Positions 7,688 through 15,347 of a stretch of 64,000 nt of DNA are shown one piece after another (within the stretch, counting starts at the first letter, position 1; each line of letters opens with the position of its first letter). The DNA lies in the NCBI GenBank assembly GCA_029779645.1, contig JAKPAC010000012.1, forward strand, positions 62,001-126,000. The letters run 5' to 3'. The notes beneath the pieces were generated by a model, which worked only from the letters and a program-made list of their open reading frames with translations, made no database searches and was not told where the DNA came from. Made by a program: the position numbers and the translations under genes. Source of the stretch: Actinomycetes bacterium (lineage in GTDB: Bacteria > Actinomycetota > Actinomycetes > Actinomycetales > Microbacteriaceae).

Positions 7688-8917
7688 GTGGGCGGCAGGA
7701 GAAGACGAGCGGGGGCGGCAGCCGTGCTCCTCGGCGCGTGCGGGTTCGCGCTGCTTGCGCCGGCTGCGCTCGACGGCGGCGCGGCGAGCGCCGCGCCGGG
7801 GCCCGGCACCGACCGCACGGCACACGCGCAGGTGACGGTCGCTGCGGCATCCACGGCTCGCATCGGCGAGCTCGCAGCGCTCGATGTCGCCGCGATGTCG
7901 ACGCGCGAGAAGGCGGCCGCCGTCGTCATGGGGCACATCCCGGGAAGCGATCCCGCGGCGCTGCGCGCGTTCATGTCCGAGACCGGCGCGGGCGGGTTCA
8001 TCCTCATGGGGGCGAACATTCCGCAAACCGAGGGCGAGCTGCGCATGATCACCGAAGCGCTCACGCTCGACCCGGCGCTGCCCCCGCTCATCGGGATCGA
8101 CGAGGAGGGCGGCGACGTCGCCCGCCTGCCGTGGGATGCTCTCGCCTCGGCGCTCACGCTGAAGACGCAGCCTGCCGCCGCCGCCGAACGGGCATTCGCC
8201 GGCCGCGGGGCGCTCGTGCAGCGGGCCGGCATCGGGGTGAACTTCGGCGTCGTCGCCGATGTCACGCCGGGCCCGGGGCACTTCATCTGGCGGCGCTCGT
8301 TCGGCTGGCCGGCGGATGATGCCGCCGGACGCGTCGCGGCCGCGGTCACTGGGGAGGGCGCCCAGGCATTCAGCACGCTCAAGCATTTCCCCGGCCACGG
8401 CGCGCCCGCGGGTGACTCGCACACGAGCATCCCCACCACTGATCTGCCGTACGAGCGCTGGCGCGCGGTCGATGCCGTGCCCTTCGTCGCCGGCATCGAT
8501 GCGGGTGCCCCGATCGTGATGTTCGGACATCTCGCGTATACAGCGGTCGATGCCGCGCCCGCATCGCTCTCGCCCGAGTGGCACCGCATCCTCCGCGACG
8601 AGCTCGGCTTCACCGGCGCCGCCGTCACCGACGATCTGGGGATGCTGCAGGCTTCCGGTCATCCCGCGTATCGCGACCCCGTGGCGAACGCCGTCGCAGC
8701 CCTCGCCGCGGGCAACGACCTGCTGCTGGGCGTCATGTTCAGCACGCCCGAGACGACGTCCGCGATCATCGACGGCATTGTCGCGGCGGTCGAATCGGGG
8801 GCGGTGCCCGTCGCCCGGCTCGACGAGGCAGCGACGCGGGTGCATGCCCTCCGGCTGCAGCTCGCCGGTGCCGGCCGCGGCATGCTGCCGTGCGCCGATT
8901 GCGCGCCGGTCGGCTGA
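7688..8917 (+). CDS. Glycoside hydrolase family 3, beta-N-acetylhexosaminidase-like, exported
   Basis: The 409-aa protein has an Arg-rich N-terminus, a hydrophobic segment and an Ala-rich cleavage region, so it is exported; LGAC at about 15-18 could be a lipobox, but cleavage after an ASA motif is also possible. GH3 landmarks are GGFILMGANIP, PLIGIDEEGGDVARLP, KHFPGHG and VTDDLGM, whose first Asp is the expected nucleophile. KHFPGHG with the following D-S-H is the NagZ-type signature, so it probably removes beta-linked N-acetylhexosamines, for example during wall turnover. Length is close to secreted actinobacterial NagZ. The GTG start lacks a clear RBS, and CATAGT lies 8 bases upstream, so it may be leaderless. 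Confidence 0.85.
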   Translation: MGGRRRRAGAAAVLLGACGFALLAPAALDGGAASAAPGPGTDRTAHAQVTVAAASTARIGELAALDVAAMSTREKAAAVVMGHIPGSDPAALRAFMSETGAGGFILMGANIPQTEGELRMITEALTLDPALPPLIGIDEEGGDVARLPWDALASALTLKTQPAAAAERAFAGRGALVQRAGIGVNFGVVADVTPGPGHFIWRRSFGWPADDAAGRVAAAVTGEGAQAFSTLKHFPGHGAPAGDSHTSIPTTDLPYERWRAVDAVPFVAGIDAGAPIVMFGHLAYTAVDAAPASLSPEWHRILRDELGFTGAAVTDDLGMLQASGHPAYRDPVANAVAALAAGNDLLLGVMFSTPETTSAIIDGIVAAVESGAVPVARLDEAATRVHALRLQLAGAGRGMLPCADCAPVG

Positions 8918-8947
8918 TCGCGGCGCGCGCCGCGAGAACGGCGGAGA

Positions 8948-9328
8948 ATGAAGGGCATGGATGACACTGTCCGCCGCGAGTTCGGCGCACTCCTGCACGC
9001 GCAGCGCGACGAGCTGCTCGCCGGCGTCGGCGCGTCTGAACGCCTGCTCGACGCGATTCGGGAGGCCCGCTCCGACACGCCGGCAGACGACGAGCACGAT
9101 CCGGAGGGCGGCACGATGTCGGCCGAGTGGTCACGGGCCGAAGGGCTGCTCGAGGGCACGCAGCGCGAGCTGGGCGAGCTCGACGCGGCGCTCGCACGGC
9201 TTGCTGCAGGCTCGTACGGGATCTGCACGGGGTGCGGCAGCGCGATTCCTCTCGAACGGCTGCGCGTCCGTCCGGCCGCGCTGCAGTGCGTCGGCTGTGC
9301 GAGTGCGTCGACACGGGTGCGCGGATGA
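8948..9328 (+). CDS. TraR/DksA-family zinc-finger protein
   Basis: The 126-aa protein has an acidic helical N-terminal part followed by the DksA/TraR C4 zinc finger: ICTGCG, then IPLERLRVRPAALQCVGC. Family members bind the RNA polymerase secondary channel and modulate initiation; an acidic D-P-E-x-G region (DEHDPEGGT) precedes the coiled part. The ATG at 8957 (MDDTV) is an equally possible start. Its TGA overlaps the next gene's ATG by four bases, so the two are translationally coupled. The specific regulatory role is not known. Confidence 0.85.
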   Translation: MKGMDDTVRREFGALLHAQRDELLAGVGASERLLDAIREARSDTPADDEHDPEGGTMSAEWSRAEGLLEGTQRELGELDAALARLAAGSYGICTGCGSAIPLERLRVRPAALQCVGCASASTRVRG

Positions 9329-9732
9329 GCGCGGCACCGCGCGCCGCGGCCCCGTGCCCGTGCGGGAGCGGCGACGCGTTCGGCGCTTGCTGCGGCCCGC
9401 TCCTGGCCGGCGCCGCAGCCCCGACGCCCGAGCGCCTGATGCGCTCGCGCTACACCGCGTTCGTGGTGCGCGACGCGGCGCACCTGCTCGCGACGTGGCA
9501 TCCCGGCACCCGGCCCGACGAGATCGAGCCCGACGCGCACACGCGGTGGGTGGGGCTTGAGATCATCGCCGTCGAGGGCGGGGAGCCCGGCGGCACGCGC
9601 GGCTTCGTCGAGTTCGCGGCCTCCTACCGCATGCCCGGCGTCGGCGGTGTGCAGGTGCAGCGCGAGCGCAGCCGCTTCGTGCTGCAGAGCGGCCGCTGGT
9701 GGTATCTCGACGGCCGCGTCGAGGGCGCCTGA
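9325..9732 (+). CDS. YchJ-family SEC-C motif protein
   Basis: The 135-aa protein starts with a SEC-C-type metal motif (CPCGSGDAFGACCGP) and continues with the YchJ core (RLMRSRYTAFVVRDAAHLLATWHP and a final RWWYLDG). The fold is NTF2-like with an N-terminal zinc-binding segment; the molecular function is unknown. The longer track ORF is rejected because the family N-terminus is MSAAPRAAAPCPCGSG. The start codon overlaps the stop of the DksA-like gene as ATGA, making a two-gene unit. Confidence 0.85.
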   Translation: MSAAPRAAAPCPCGSGDAFGACCGPLLAGAAAPTPERLMRSRYTAFVVRDAAHLLATWHPGTRPDEIEPDAHTRWVGLEIIAVEGGEPGGTRGFVEFAASYRMPGVGGVQVQRERSRFVLQSGRWWYLDGRVEGA

Positions 9733-9772
9733 GCGGGGCCCCGCGGTGCCGGCCGTGGGCGGAGCCGCCGGC

Positions 9773-10732
9773 TCATGGGCGCAGCAGCACCTTGCCGACG
9801 GCGCGGCGCTGCTCGACGTGCTGCAGTGCGGCGGCAGCGTCGTCGAGGTCGAAGACCGCACCCACGTGCGGGCGAAGCCTGCCGTTCTCGAGGTGGGGGA
9901 GCAGCGCGTTCCACTGCGTCGCGGTGTGGCCGGCTCTGTCGCCCTCGTACGAGCCCCAGCCCACGCCGACGACCGAGATGTTGTGCAGCAGCAGCTGATT
10001 CACCCGCACGCTCGGGATCTCGCCGGATGCGAAGCCGACCACGAGCAGCCGCCCGTCGCCGCGCAGGCAGCGCAGCGAATCGTCGAACCGTTCGCCGCCG
10101 ACGGTGTCGACCACGATGTCGACCTTGCCGAGCGCGAGTACCGCGTCGAGGAATCCTTCGGCGAGCACGTACGTATCGGCACCCGCGTCGAGGGCGGCCT
10201 CGCCCTTCTCCGCAGTGGAGACGACCGCGATGACCTCGCTCGCGCCGAAGGTCTTTGCGATCTGGATGGCGGCTGAGCCGATGCCCCCGCCCGCTCCGTG
10301 CACGAGCACGCGCTCGCCCGGGGCGAGCTGACCCCGCTCGACGAGCGCGAAGTGCGCGGTGCCGAAGTTGGCGAAGAATGCGGCGCCCGTTTCGAACGAG
10401 ACGGCTTCGGGCAGCGGCCAGATCTTGTCTATCGGCGCGACGGCGAGCTCGGCATACCCGCCGAGGCCCGCCCGGGCGATCACCCGATCGCCCGGCTCGA
10501 ACCCGGAGCCCATCGGCGCGGTGACGATCTCACCGGCGATCTCCGAGCCGGGCGTGAACGGCAGCACCGGCTTGTGCTGGTACCTGCCCCGCGTGCGGAG
10601 CACGTCCGAGAACGCCACGCCTGCGGCGCGCACCCTGATGAGCGCCTCGGCAGGGCCGGGCAGGGGCGCCTCGACCTCGCGGATCTCGATCGCGTCGGGC
10701 CCGTCGAGACTGACGATCTGTGCGGCTTTCAT
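9773..10732 (-). CDS. NADPH:quinone oxidoreductase-type MDR family enzyme
   Basis: The 319-aa protein belongs to the medium-chain dehydrogenase/reductase superfamily without structural or catalytic zinc ligands: the N-terminal GroES-like part has GVAFSDVLRTRGRY and PGSEIAGEI, and the nucleotide site is VHGAGGGIGSAAIQIAKTFGA. It probably reduces quinones or other activated carbonyls with NADPH. The start codon has no ribosome site but is preceded by TACGGT and six bases, so a leaderless transcript is likely. It is a single-gene unit, convergent with the YchJ gene. Confidence 0.88.
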   Translation of the reverse strand: MKAAQIVSLDGPDAIEIREVEAPLPGPAEALIRVRAAGVAFSDVLRTRGRYQHKPVLPFTPGSEIAGEIVTAPMGSGFEPGDRVIARAGLGGYAELAVAPIDKIWPLPEAVSFETGAAFFANFGTAHFALVERGQLAPGERVLVHGAGGGIGSAAIQIAKTFGASEVIAVVSTAEKGEAALDAGADTYVLAEGFLDAVLALGKVDIVVDTVGGERFDDSLRCLRGDGRLLVVGFASGEIPSVRVNQLLLHNISVVGVGWGSYEGDRAGHTATQWNALLPHLENGRLRPHVGAVFDLDDAAAALQHVEQRRAVGKVLLRP

Positions 10733-10738
10733 CAGGCC

Positions 10739-10744
10739 ACCGTA
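10739..10744 (-). promoter_or_regulatory. Leaderless -10 (TACGGT) of the quinone oxidoreductase gene
   Basis: Six bases separate the hexamer from the ATG on the minus strand, leaving no room for an RBS, so transcription should begin at or next to the start codon. Confidence 0.5.
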
Positions 10745-10756
10745 GCCAACATCCCG

Positions 10757-11452
10757 CTACGGCGTCGCCCGCCGGAGCCCGGCGAAGGCCAGCACGCCGA
10801 TGACGGCAGCGAGCGCGAGCATCCACAGTGAGAGGCTGACCGCACCCTGCTGCGCGAACCACGTGAACACCGCGGCCCATGCGTTCGCCTGCCCGATCAG
10901 CCAGAGCAGCGCGACGAGGACCGCGCCGATCCCGACCAGCAGGATGGAGAGGCCGAGCGTGCCGAAGCGGCGGTAGACGAGCGCACACCCGAAGCCGGTG
11001 ACGAAGAAGAGCATGGCGAGGATGAAGAAGAACAGCGCCGCCCCCGCGGGGCCGGCCTGCCATACCCAGTCGAGGTGGAAGAAGTAGCCGTTCATGCCCC
11101 ACCCGCCGGTGGCCTGCTCGAGCAGCCCGCCGAGGACGAACACGATGGCGAGGATCGCCGAGGTGAGGGCGGCGGTCAGGACGGTGCCAACGTAGAACTC
11201 GCGGCGGGTGACGCTCATCGCCTGCGAGAACGGAAACGTCAGCGTGAGCGACTGGATGCCGACGACGAGGAAGTACCAGAGCGGAGCCTGGGCGCCGCCG
11301 CCGAACTTCGGCTCGGTGATGCCCGACGACTGCAGGATGGCGTAGATCGCGAGCGTGAGCAGCAGCGAGCCGCCGAGCACGATCAGGGGCACCCAGACGA
11401 AGGTCTGGCGATTGACCAGCTGCATGCGGACGACGTTCAGTGTGCGGCTCAT
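10757..11452 (-). CDS. ABC transporter permease (ABC-2-like)
   Basis: The 231-aa protein has six predicted membrane helices and no nucleotide-binding site, for example LIVLGGSLLLTLAIYAIL near the N-terminus and LWMLALAAVIGVLAFAGL near the end. It is the membrane partner of the ATPase encoded just upstream. The start MSRTLNVVRMQL overlaps the ATPase stop by four bases (ATGA). The much longer ORF in the track merely runs through the ATPase gene in another frame. Substrate unknown; exporters of this GntR-linked type are often implicated in antibiotic or envelope stress. Confidence 0.8.
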   Translation of the reverse strand: MSRTLNVVRMQLVNRQTFVWVPLIVLGGSLLLTLAIYAILQSSGITEPKFGGGAQAPLWYFLVVGIQSLTLTFPFSQAMSVTRREFYVGTVLTAALTSAILAIVFVLGGLLEQATGGWGMNGYFFHLDWVWQAGPAGAALFFFILAMLFFVTGFGCALVYRRFGTLGLSILLVGIGAVLVALLWLIGQANAWAAVFTWFAQQGAVSLSLWMLALAAVIGVLAFAGLRRATP

Positions 11453-12360
11453 CGGAGTGCTCCGTCGCTGGATGACGCCGCGGAGTGCTCCGCCGCGTGC
11501 TGGGTGAGGCGCACGATCAGCTGCTGGAGCGAGACGGGCGCGGTGTCGAGGCCGGCAGCGGCCAGCTGCTGGCGCTCGGCGGGGGAGAGGGCGCCGAGCA
11601 CGGTTGCGGATGCCACGCGCCCGAGCCTCTCGCGGTGGATGACCTCCCGCCCGCCGACGAACGCGTCGACCGCGGCGGAGTCGCCGACGATGGTGACCGC
11701 GCGGTCGCGCAGCGCGTCCGCGTCCTCGTGCATGATGATCTTTCCGCTGTCGATGACGAGCACGCGCTCGATGAGGTTCGATACCTCGTCGATCAGGTGG
11801 CTCGAGAGGATGATCGTGCGCGGATGCTCCGCATAGTCCTCGATCAGCCGGTCGTAGAAGATCTGGCGGGCCACGGCATCGAGCCCAAGGTACGGCTCGT
11901 CGAAGAACGTGATCTCGGCGCGCGATGCGAGCCCGATGATGACGCCGACGGCCGAGAGCTGGCCGCGTGAGAGCTTCTTGATGCGGGGTCTGGTCGGCAG
12001 CTGGAATGCGCCGATCAGCGACTCCGCGAGCGCGTCGTCCCAGTTCGGGAAGAACATGCGCGCCGTGCGGAACGCGTGGATCGCCGTCGCGTCGTCGGGG
12101 TATCTCTGGCTCTCGCGCACGAAGCACATGCGGGAGAGGACCCGGGCATTCTCGTAGGAGTGCTCGCCGAAGACGCGGACGTCGCCGCTCGTCGCGAAGG
12201 CCTGCGCCGTGACGATCGACATCAGCGTGGTCTTGCCGGCGCCGTTGCGCCCGAGCAGCCCCGTGATGCTGTCCTTCTCGATGGTGAAGCTGACATCATC
12301 GACCGCTCTGACATCGCGGTATCGCTTGGTGAGGCTGTTCACCTCGATCACGTCGGTCAT
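11449..12360 (-). CDS. ABC transporter ATP-binding protein
   Basis: The 303-aa ATPase has Walker A GRNGAGKT (about 37-44), an ABC signature with an unusual Arg (LSRGQLSAVG), Walker B ITFFDEP and the switch SSHLIDE. A C-terminal extension of about 80 residues follows the core domain. It should power the permease encoded downstream, with which it overlaps by four bases. Its own ATG overlaps the stop of the GntR regulator, so the three genes form a tight regulator-ATPase-permease operon. Confidence 0.9.
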   Translation of the reverse strand: MTDVIEVNSLTKRYRDVRAVDDVSFTIEKDSITGLLGRNGAGKTTLMSIVTAQAFATSGDVRVFGEHSYENARVLSRMCFVRESQRYPDDATAIHAFRTARMFFPNWDDALAESLIGAFQLPTRPRIKKLSRGQLSAVGVIIGLASRAEITFFDEPYLGLDAVARQIFYDRLIEDYAEHPRTIILSSHLIDEVSNLIERVLVIDSGKIIMHEDADALRDRAVTIVGDSAAVDAFVGGREVIHRERLGRVASATVLGALSPAERQQLAAAGLDTAPVSLQQLIVRLTQHAAEHSAASSSDGALR

Positions 12361-12755
12361 TGACTCGTCCTTTCGATGTTGGCTGCGGCCGAGCGCGTCA
12401 AGCGCTCGGTGACGAGGTCGCGCAGATCGTCGGGGCCGAGCCCCAGTGTGCGCGCCTCGTTGAGCAGCGGGTCGATGAAGCGCACCGCGAAGGCCGTGCG
12501 TCGCTCCGCAAGCAGGAGCGCGCGCGCTCCGGGGGCGACGAACATGCCGATGCCGCGCCGCTTGAGCAGCACGCCCTTGTCGACGAGGAGGCTGATGCCC
12601 TTGGCGGCGGTCGCGGGATTGATCCGATAGAACACGGCGAGCTCGTTCGTCGAGGGTGCCTGCGCCTGTTCGGCGAGACTGCCGTCGACGATCGAATCCT
12701 CGACGCGCTCTGCGATCTGCAGGAAGAGCGCCCTGCCTTCTTCGATCACGTGCAC
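12357..12755 (-). CDS. GntR-family transcriptional regulator (YtrA-type)
   Basis: The 132-aa protein has an N-terminal winged helix with the GntR signature (QAPSTNELAVFYRINPATAAKGISLLVDKGVL) and only a short helical C-terminus, the layout of the YtrA subfamily, which controls adjacent ABC transporters. It starts with GTG; the alternative GTG at 12751 would remove two residues. The gene is first in the ABC operon and its start lies 12 bases from a strong palindrome, so autorepression relieved by an unknown ligand is likely. Confidence 0.88.
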   Translation of the reverse strand: MHVIEEGRALFLQIAERVEDSIVDGSLAEQAQAPSTNELAVFYRINPATAAKGISLLVDKGVLLKRRGIGMFVAPGARALLLAERRTAFAVRFIDPLLNEARTLGLGPDDLRDLVTERLTRSAAANIERTSQ

Positions 12756-12766
12756 CTCGTTCTCTG

Positions 12767-12784
12767 GTTACTTACTCAAGTAAC
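12767..12784. promoter_or_regulatory. Probable operator of the GntR-ABC operon
   Basis: GTTACTT and AAGTAAC form a perfect 7-bp inverted repeat around ACTC, nested within outer arms TGGTTA and TAACCA. It lies immediately upstream of the GntR start codon, the expected place for a YtrA-type autoregulatory site. Confidence 0.7.
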
Positions 12785-12900
12785 TAACCATGGAGGCTGC
12801 GTGCAGTCAATACCCGCCCCGCATCGATCGGCGAAGGCACCGCGTGGGGCGAAGCGGCGACGGCGCCCGGAGCGCGGCCGTGCGGGTGCCCCCGCCCCGG

Positions 12901-13299
12901 CTACGCGGCTCGCGCGGACGAGGCGGCCCGGGCGCGTGCGATCAGCGCCGCGATGACGCGCCAGCCGACGAGGAAGATCAGCAGCGTGACGCTCGCGACG
13001 ATGATGAAGGCGACGGCCGTTCCCTGCCCGCTGACAGCGCGCAGGAGCATCCCGCCCGCGACGGTGATCACCCACACCGGGATGCCGGTGCGCAGGGGCG
13101 CAAGCGGCTTGCGGAACGCGAGCGTGACGATCCACGCGAAGGCGAGCGCCGCGGCGAACGGCCACGCGGTCTCAAGGAGCCCGAGTCCGCCGGCGCCGAG
13201 CACCTGCTCCTGGTGGCTTGCCCGGCCGAGTGCCGCGAAGATCACGACGAGCACGAGGTCAGCGACAAAGGCGAGGACGGTGGCGCGGGTGCTGGTCAT
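12901..13299 (-). CDS. DUF3054 family membrane protein
   Basis: The 132-aa protein has four predicted membrane helices: VLAFVADLVLVVIFAALG, then WPFAAALAFAWIVTLAF, PVWVITVAGGMLLRAV and VAFIIVASVTLLIFLVGW. Spacing, length and the GRASHQE loop fit DUF3054, of unknown function. The start MTSTRATVL has AGGAGAAGAG about six bases upstream, and its ATG overlaps the MetS stop, so it is the third gene of the transporter operon. Confidence 0.82.
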   Translation of the reverse strand: MTSTRATVLAFVADLVLVVIFAALGRASHQEQVLGAGGLGLLETAWPFAAALAFAWIVTLAFRKPLAPLRTGIPVWVITVAGGMLLRAVSGQGTAVAFIIVASVTLLIFLVGWRVIAALIARARAASSARAA

Positions 13300-13445
13300 T
13301 CGAGCTCTTCTCCTGGTTGATCGTCGCCGCCCGGCGGGTATTCGGCGAGCTCCGGGCGGAGGCGGAGGGCGATCGCGCTCGCGACCAGTCCTCCCCACAC
13401 CAGCGTAAGCGCAAGCACCAGCGCGACTATGGCGATGGGCGTCAT
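13296..13445 (-). CDS. NSS transporter small subunit, MetS-like
   Basis: The 49-aa protein has a single membrane helix (IAIVALVLALTLVWGGLVASAIAL) and a short acidic tail. It lies between a sodium:neurotransmitter-symporter-family gene and DUF3054 and overlaps both by four bases. In corynebacteria such a small membrane protein (MetS) is required with the large subunit MetP for methionine/alanine uptake. Function here is inferred from position and topology. The track ORF is longer because it runs upstream inside the transporter gene. Confidence 0.75.
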   Translation of the reverse strand: MTPIAIVALVLALTLVWGGLVASAIALRLRPELAEYPPGGDDQPGEELE

Positions 13446-15073
13446 CCGTCCGTCTCCTTCCGGCTCGTCGTCGCGGTTCGCGCACGCTCGCTGGCGTACG
13501 CGGGCCACGCGGCGAAGTCATCGGGCGAACGCGCCCAGCGCAGCCCGGTGAGCACGAGCGCACCGAGCGCCATGGCGAAGATGGCGCCCCAGCCGAACGC
13601 GAGCAGGTACCACCCGGGCAGTCCCGAGTACCCGTCGACGATCAGCGTGATGATCCGCTGCACGAGCATGAATCCCAGCACGAGCGGCGCCAGCACGCCC
13701 ACGCCGAGCACCCAGACGCGGCCGACCTTGACGGTCGAGACGGCGTTCAGGTGCGCGCGCAGCTCGGGGGCCTTCCCGAGCACCCACACGACCAGCACCG
13801 TCATGAGCACGGCGGATGCCACGATCCCGATGTTGTTCGCCCACTGGTCGGCCGTGTCGAGGGCGAGCAGGCCAGTCGTGGTCGAGAAGAGCAGGATCGA
13901 GAGCACGGCCGACACTCCGCCGATGCGCAGCGCGGCCTGACGGCGGCTTAGCCCGAACTTCTCCTGGAACGCCGCCGAGACGACCTGCAGCACAGACACG
14001 AGCGAGGTGAAGCCCGCCATCACGAGCGAGCCGAAGAACAGCGCGCCGAACATGGGCCCGCCGGGCATCTGCGAGACGATCGCCGGAAAGGTGATGAACG
14101 ACAGCGTCGGCCCCGTGATGCCGTCGAGCTGCGCGATGTCGACGCCCTGGCGGAACGCGAAGAACCCGAGCGTCGCGAACACCCCGATGCCGGCGAGCAG
14201 CTCGAACGAGGAGTTGGCGAACGCCACGACAAGCCCCGGTGCCGTGAGGTTGGCCCGCCGCTTGCGATACGACGCGTACGTGATCATGATCCCGAATGCG
14301 ATCGAGAGCGAGAAGAAGATCTGGCTGTAGGCGGCGATCCACACGTTGGGGTCGAGCAGCGCCTCCCAGCTCGGGGTGAACAGCGCGTTGAGCCCGTCCG
14401 CCGCGCCATCCAGGAACAGCGCGCGCACCACGAGGATGGCGAACGCGACCACCAGCAGCGGCAGGAACACCACGTTGACGCGCTGCAGGCCGCGGGCGAC
14501 GCCCAGCGCCAGCACGACGATGGCGGCGATCCACACCAGCGCGAGGGGGATCAGCACCGCCGGCACGAACTCGAGGCTCAGGCCGGGCTCACCCACCTGC
14601 AGGTAGTCACCCGTGAAGAACGCCGCTGGGTCGTCGCCCCAGCTGAGGTTGAACGAGAACACGAAGTAGCTCATCGCCCACGCCACGACTGCGGTGTAAT
14701 AGAGCGCGATCACGAACGCGATCGTCACCTGGAACCAGCCGAGCCCCTCCAGCCATCTGCGCATGCGGCCCCCGCCGAGGCGGCGAAACGCCGTCGGGGC
14801 CGAGCCGCGGAAGCGGTGCCCGATCGTGTAGTCGAGGAAGAGAATCGGGATGCCCGCGGTGACGAGGGCGATCAGGTACGGGATCAGGAATGCGCCGCCG
14901 CCGTTCTCATAGGCGACGCCGGGGAAGCGCCAGATGTTGCCGAGCCCGACCGCGGAGCCGATCGCAGAGAGGATGAAGCCGATCTGCCCGGTCCACTGCT
15001 CGCGGGGCGGCGACGCGCCGGCGCGCGGCTGTGCGGCACCTGCCGGTGTCGGCCGGCTCGCTGCGGGTTCCAT
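13442..15073 (-). CDS. Sodium-dependent transporter of the NSS/SNF family, MetP-like
   Basis: The 543-aa integral membrane protein has about 12 helices and the NSS N-terminal signature FILSAIGSAVGLGNIWRFPGVAYENGG, containing Na+ ligands of helix 1. It should import amino acids with sodium; pairing with the MetS-like small subunit points to methionine/alanine-type substrates. The first 28 residues are Pro/Ala-rich and cytoplasmic. The start has no clear RBS; CACTAT lies six bases upstream, so it may be leaderless. It leads a three-gene overlapping operon. Confidence 0.88.
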   Translation of the reverse strand: MEPAASRPTPAGAAQPRAGASPPREQWTGQIGFILSAIGSAVGLGNIWRFPGVAYENGGGAFLIPYLIALVTAGIPILFLDYTIGHRFRGSAPTAFRRLGGGRMRRWLEGLGWFQVTIAFVIALYYTAVVAWAMSYFVFSFNLSWGDDPAAFFTGDYLQVGEPGLSLEFVPAVLIPLALVWIAAIVVLALGVARGLQRVNVVFLPLLVVAFAILVVRALFLDGAADGLNALFTPSWEALLDPNVWIAAYSQIFFSLSIAFGIMITYASYRKRRANLTAPGLVVAFANSSFELLAGIGVFATLGFFAFRQGVDIAQLDGITGPTLSFITFPAIVSQMPGGPMFGALFFGSLVMAGFTSLVSVLQVVSAAFQEKFGLSRRQAALRIGGVSAVLSILLFSTTTGLLALDTADQWANNIGIVASAVLMTVLVVWVLGKAPELRAHLNAVSTVKVGRVWVLGVGVLAPLVLGFMLVQRIITLIVDGYSGLPGWYLLAFGWGAIFAMALGALVLTGLRWARSPDDFAAWPAYASERARTATTSRKETDG

Positions 15074-15145
15074 GCACTCATAGTGAACCCTTTTGGGTCT
15101 GCGTCATACCCCGGTGCGGGCTCGCGTTGCGTGCGCCCGCGATGT

Positions 15146-15151
15146 TATGGT
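15146..15151 (+). promoter_or_regulatory. Candidate -10 (TATGGT) of rpsA
   Basis: The hexamer lies about 195 bases before the rpsA start, giving a long leader typical of ribosomal protein genes. The 10-base palindrome CACACGTGTG (15159-15168) begins at the expected transcription start. Confidence 0.45.
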
Positions 15152-15347
15152 TGAGCGTCACACGTGTGGTGCCTTCGCATGCACGCACGCGCGCGACACT
15201 GGCTTTACACATCCGCTCTGCTCAGGGCGACAGGCCGCACTCGTCGGTCTCCGCCGGCAGGCAGCCCAAGCATTGCAGCGGCATCCACAGATCGGACGCC
15301 GCCCACGCCCTGAGCCCGACACCAACCCAACAAGGACAACCCACTAC

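Noticed and set aside
10757-12127. 456-aa ORF apparently extending the ABC permease
   Set aside because: The upstream half lies in another frame of the ATPase gene; the permease starts at 11452 with an ATGA overlap.
15093-15347. N-terminal extension of ribosomal protein S1
   Set aside because: The frame is open but the residues are not S1-like, and AAGGA points to the ATG at 15348.
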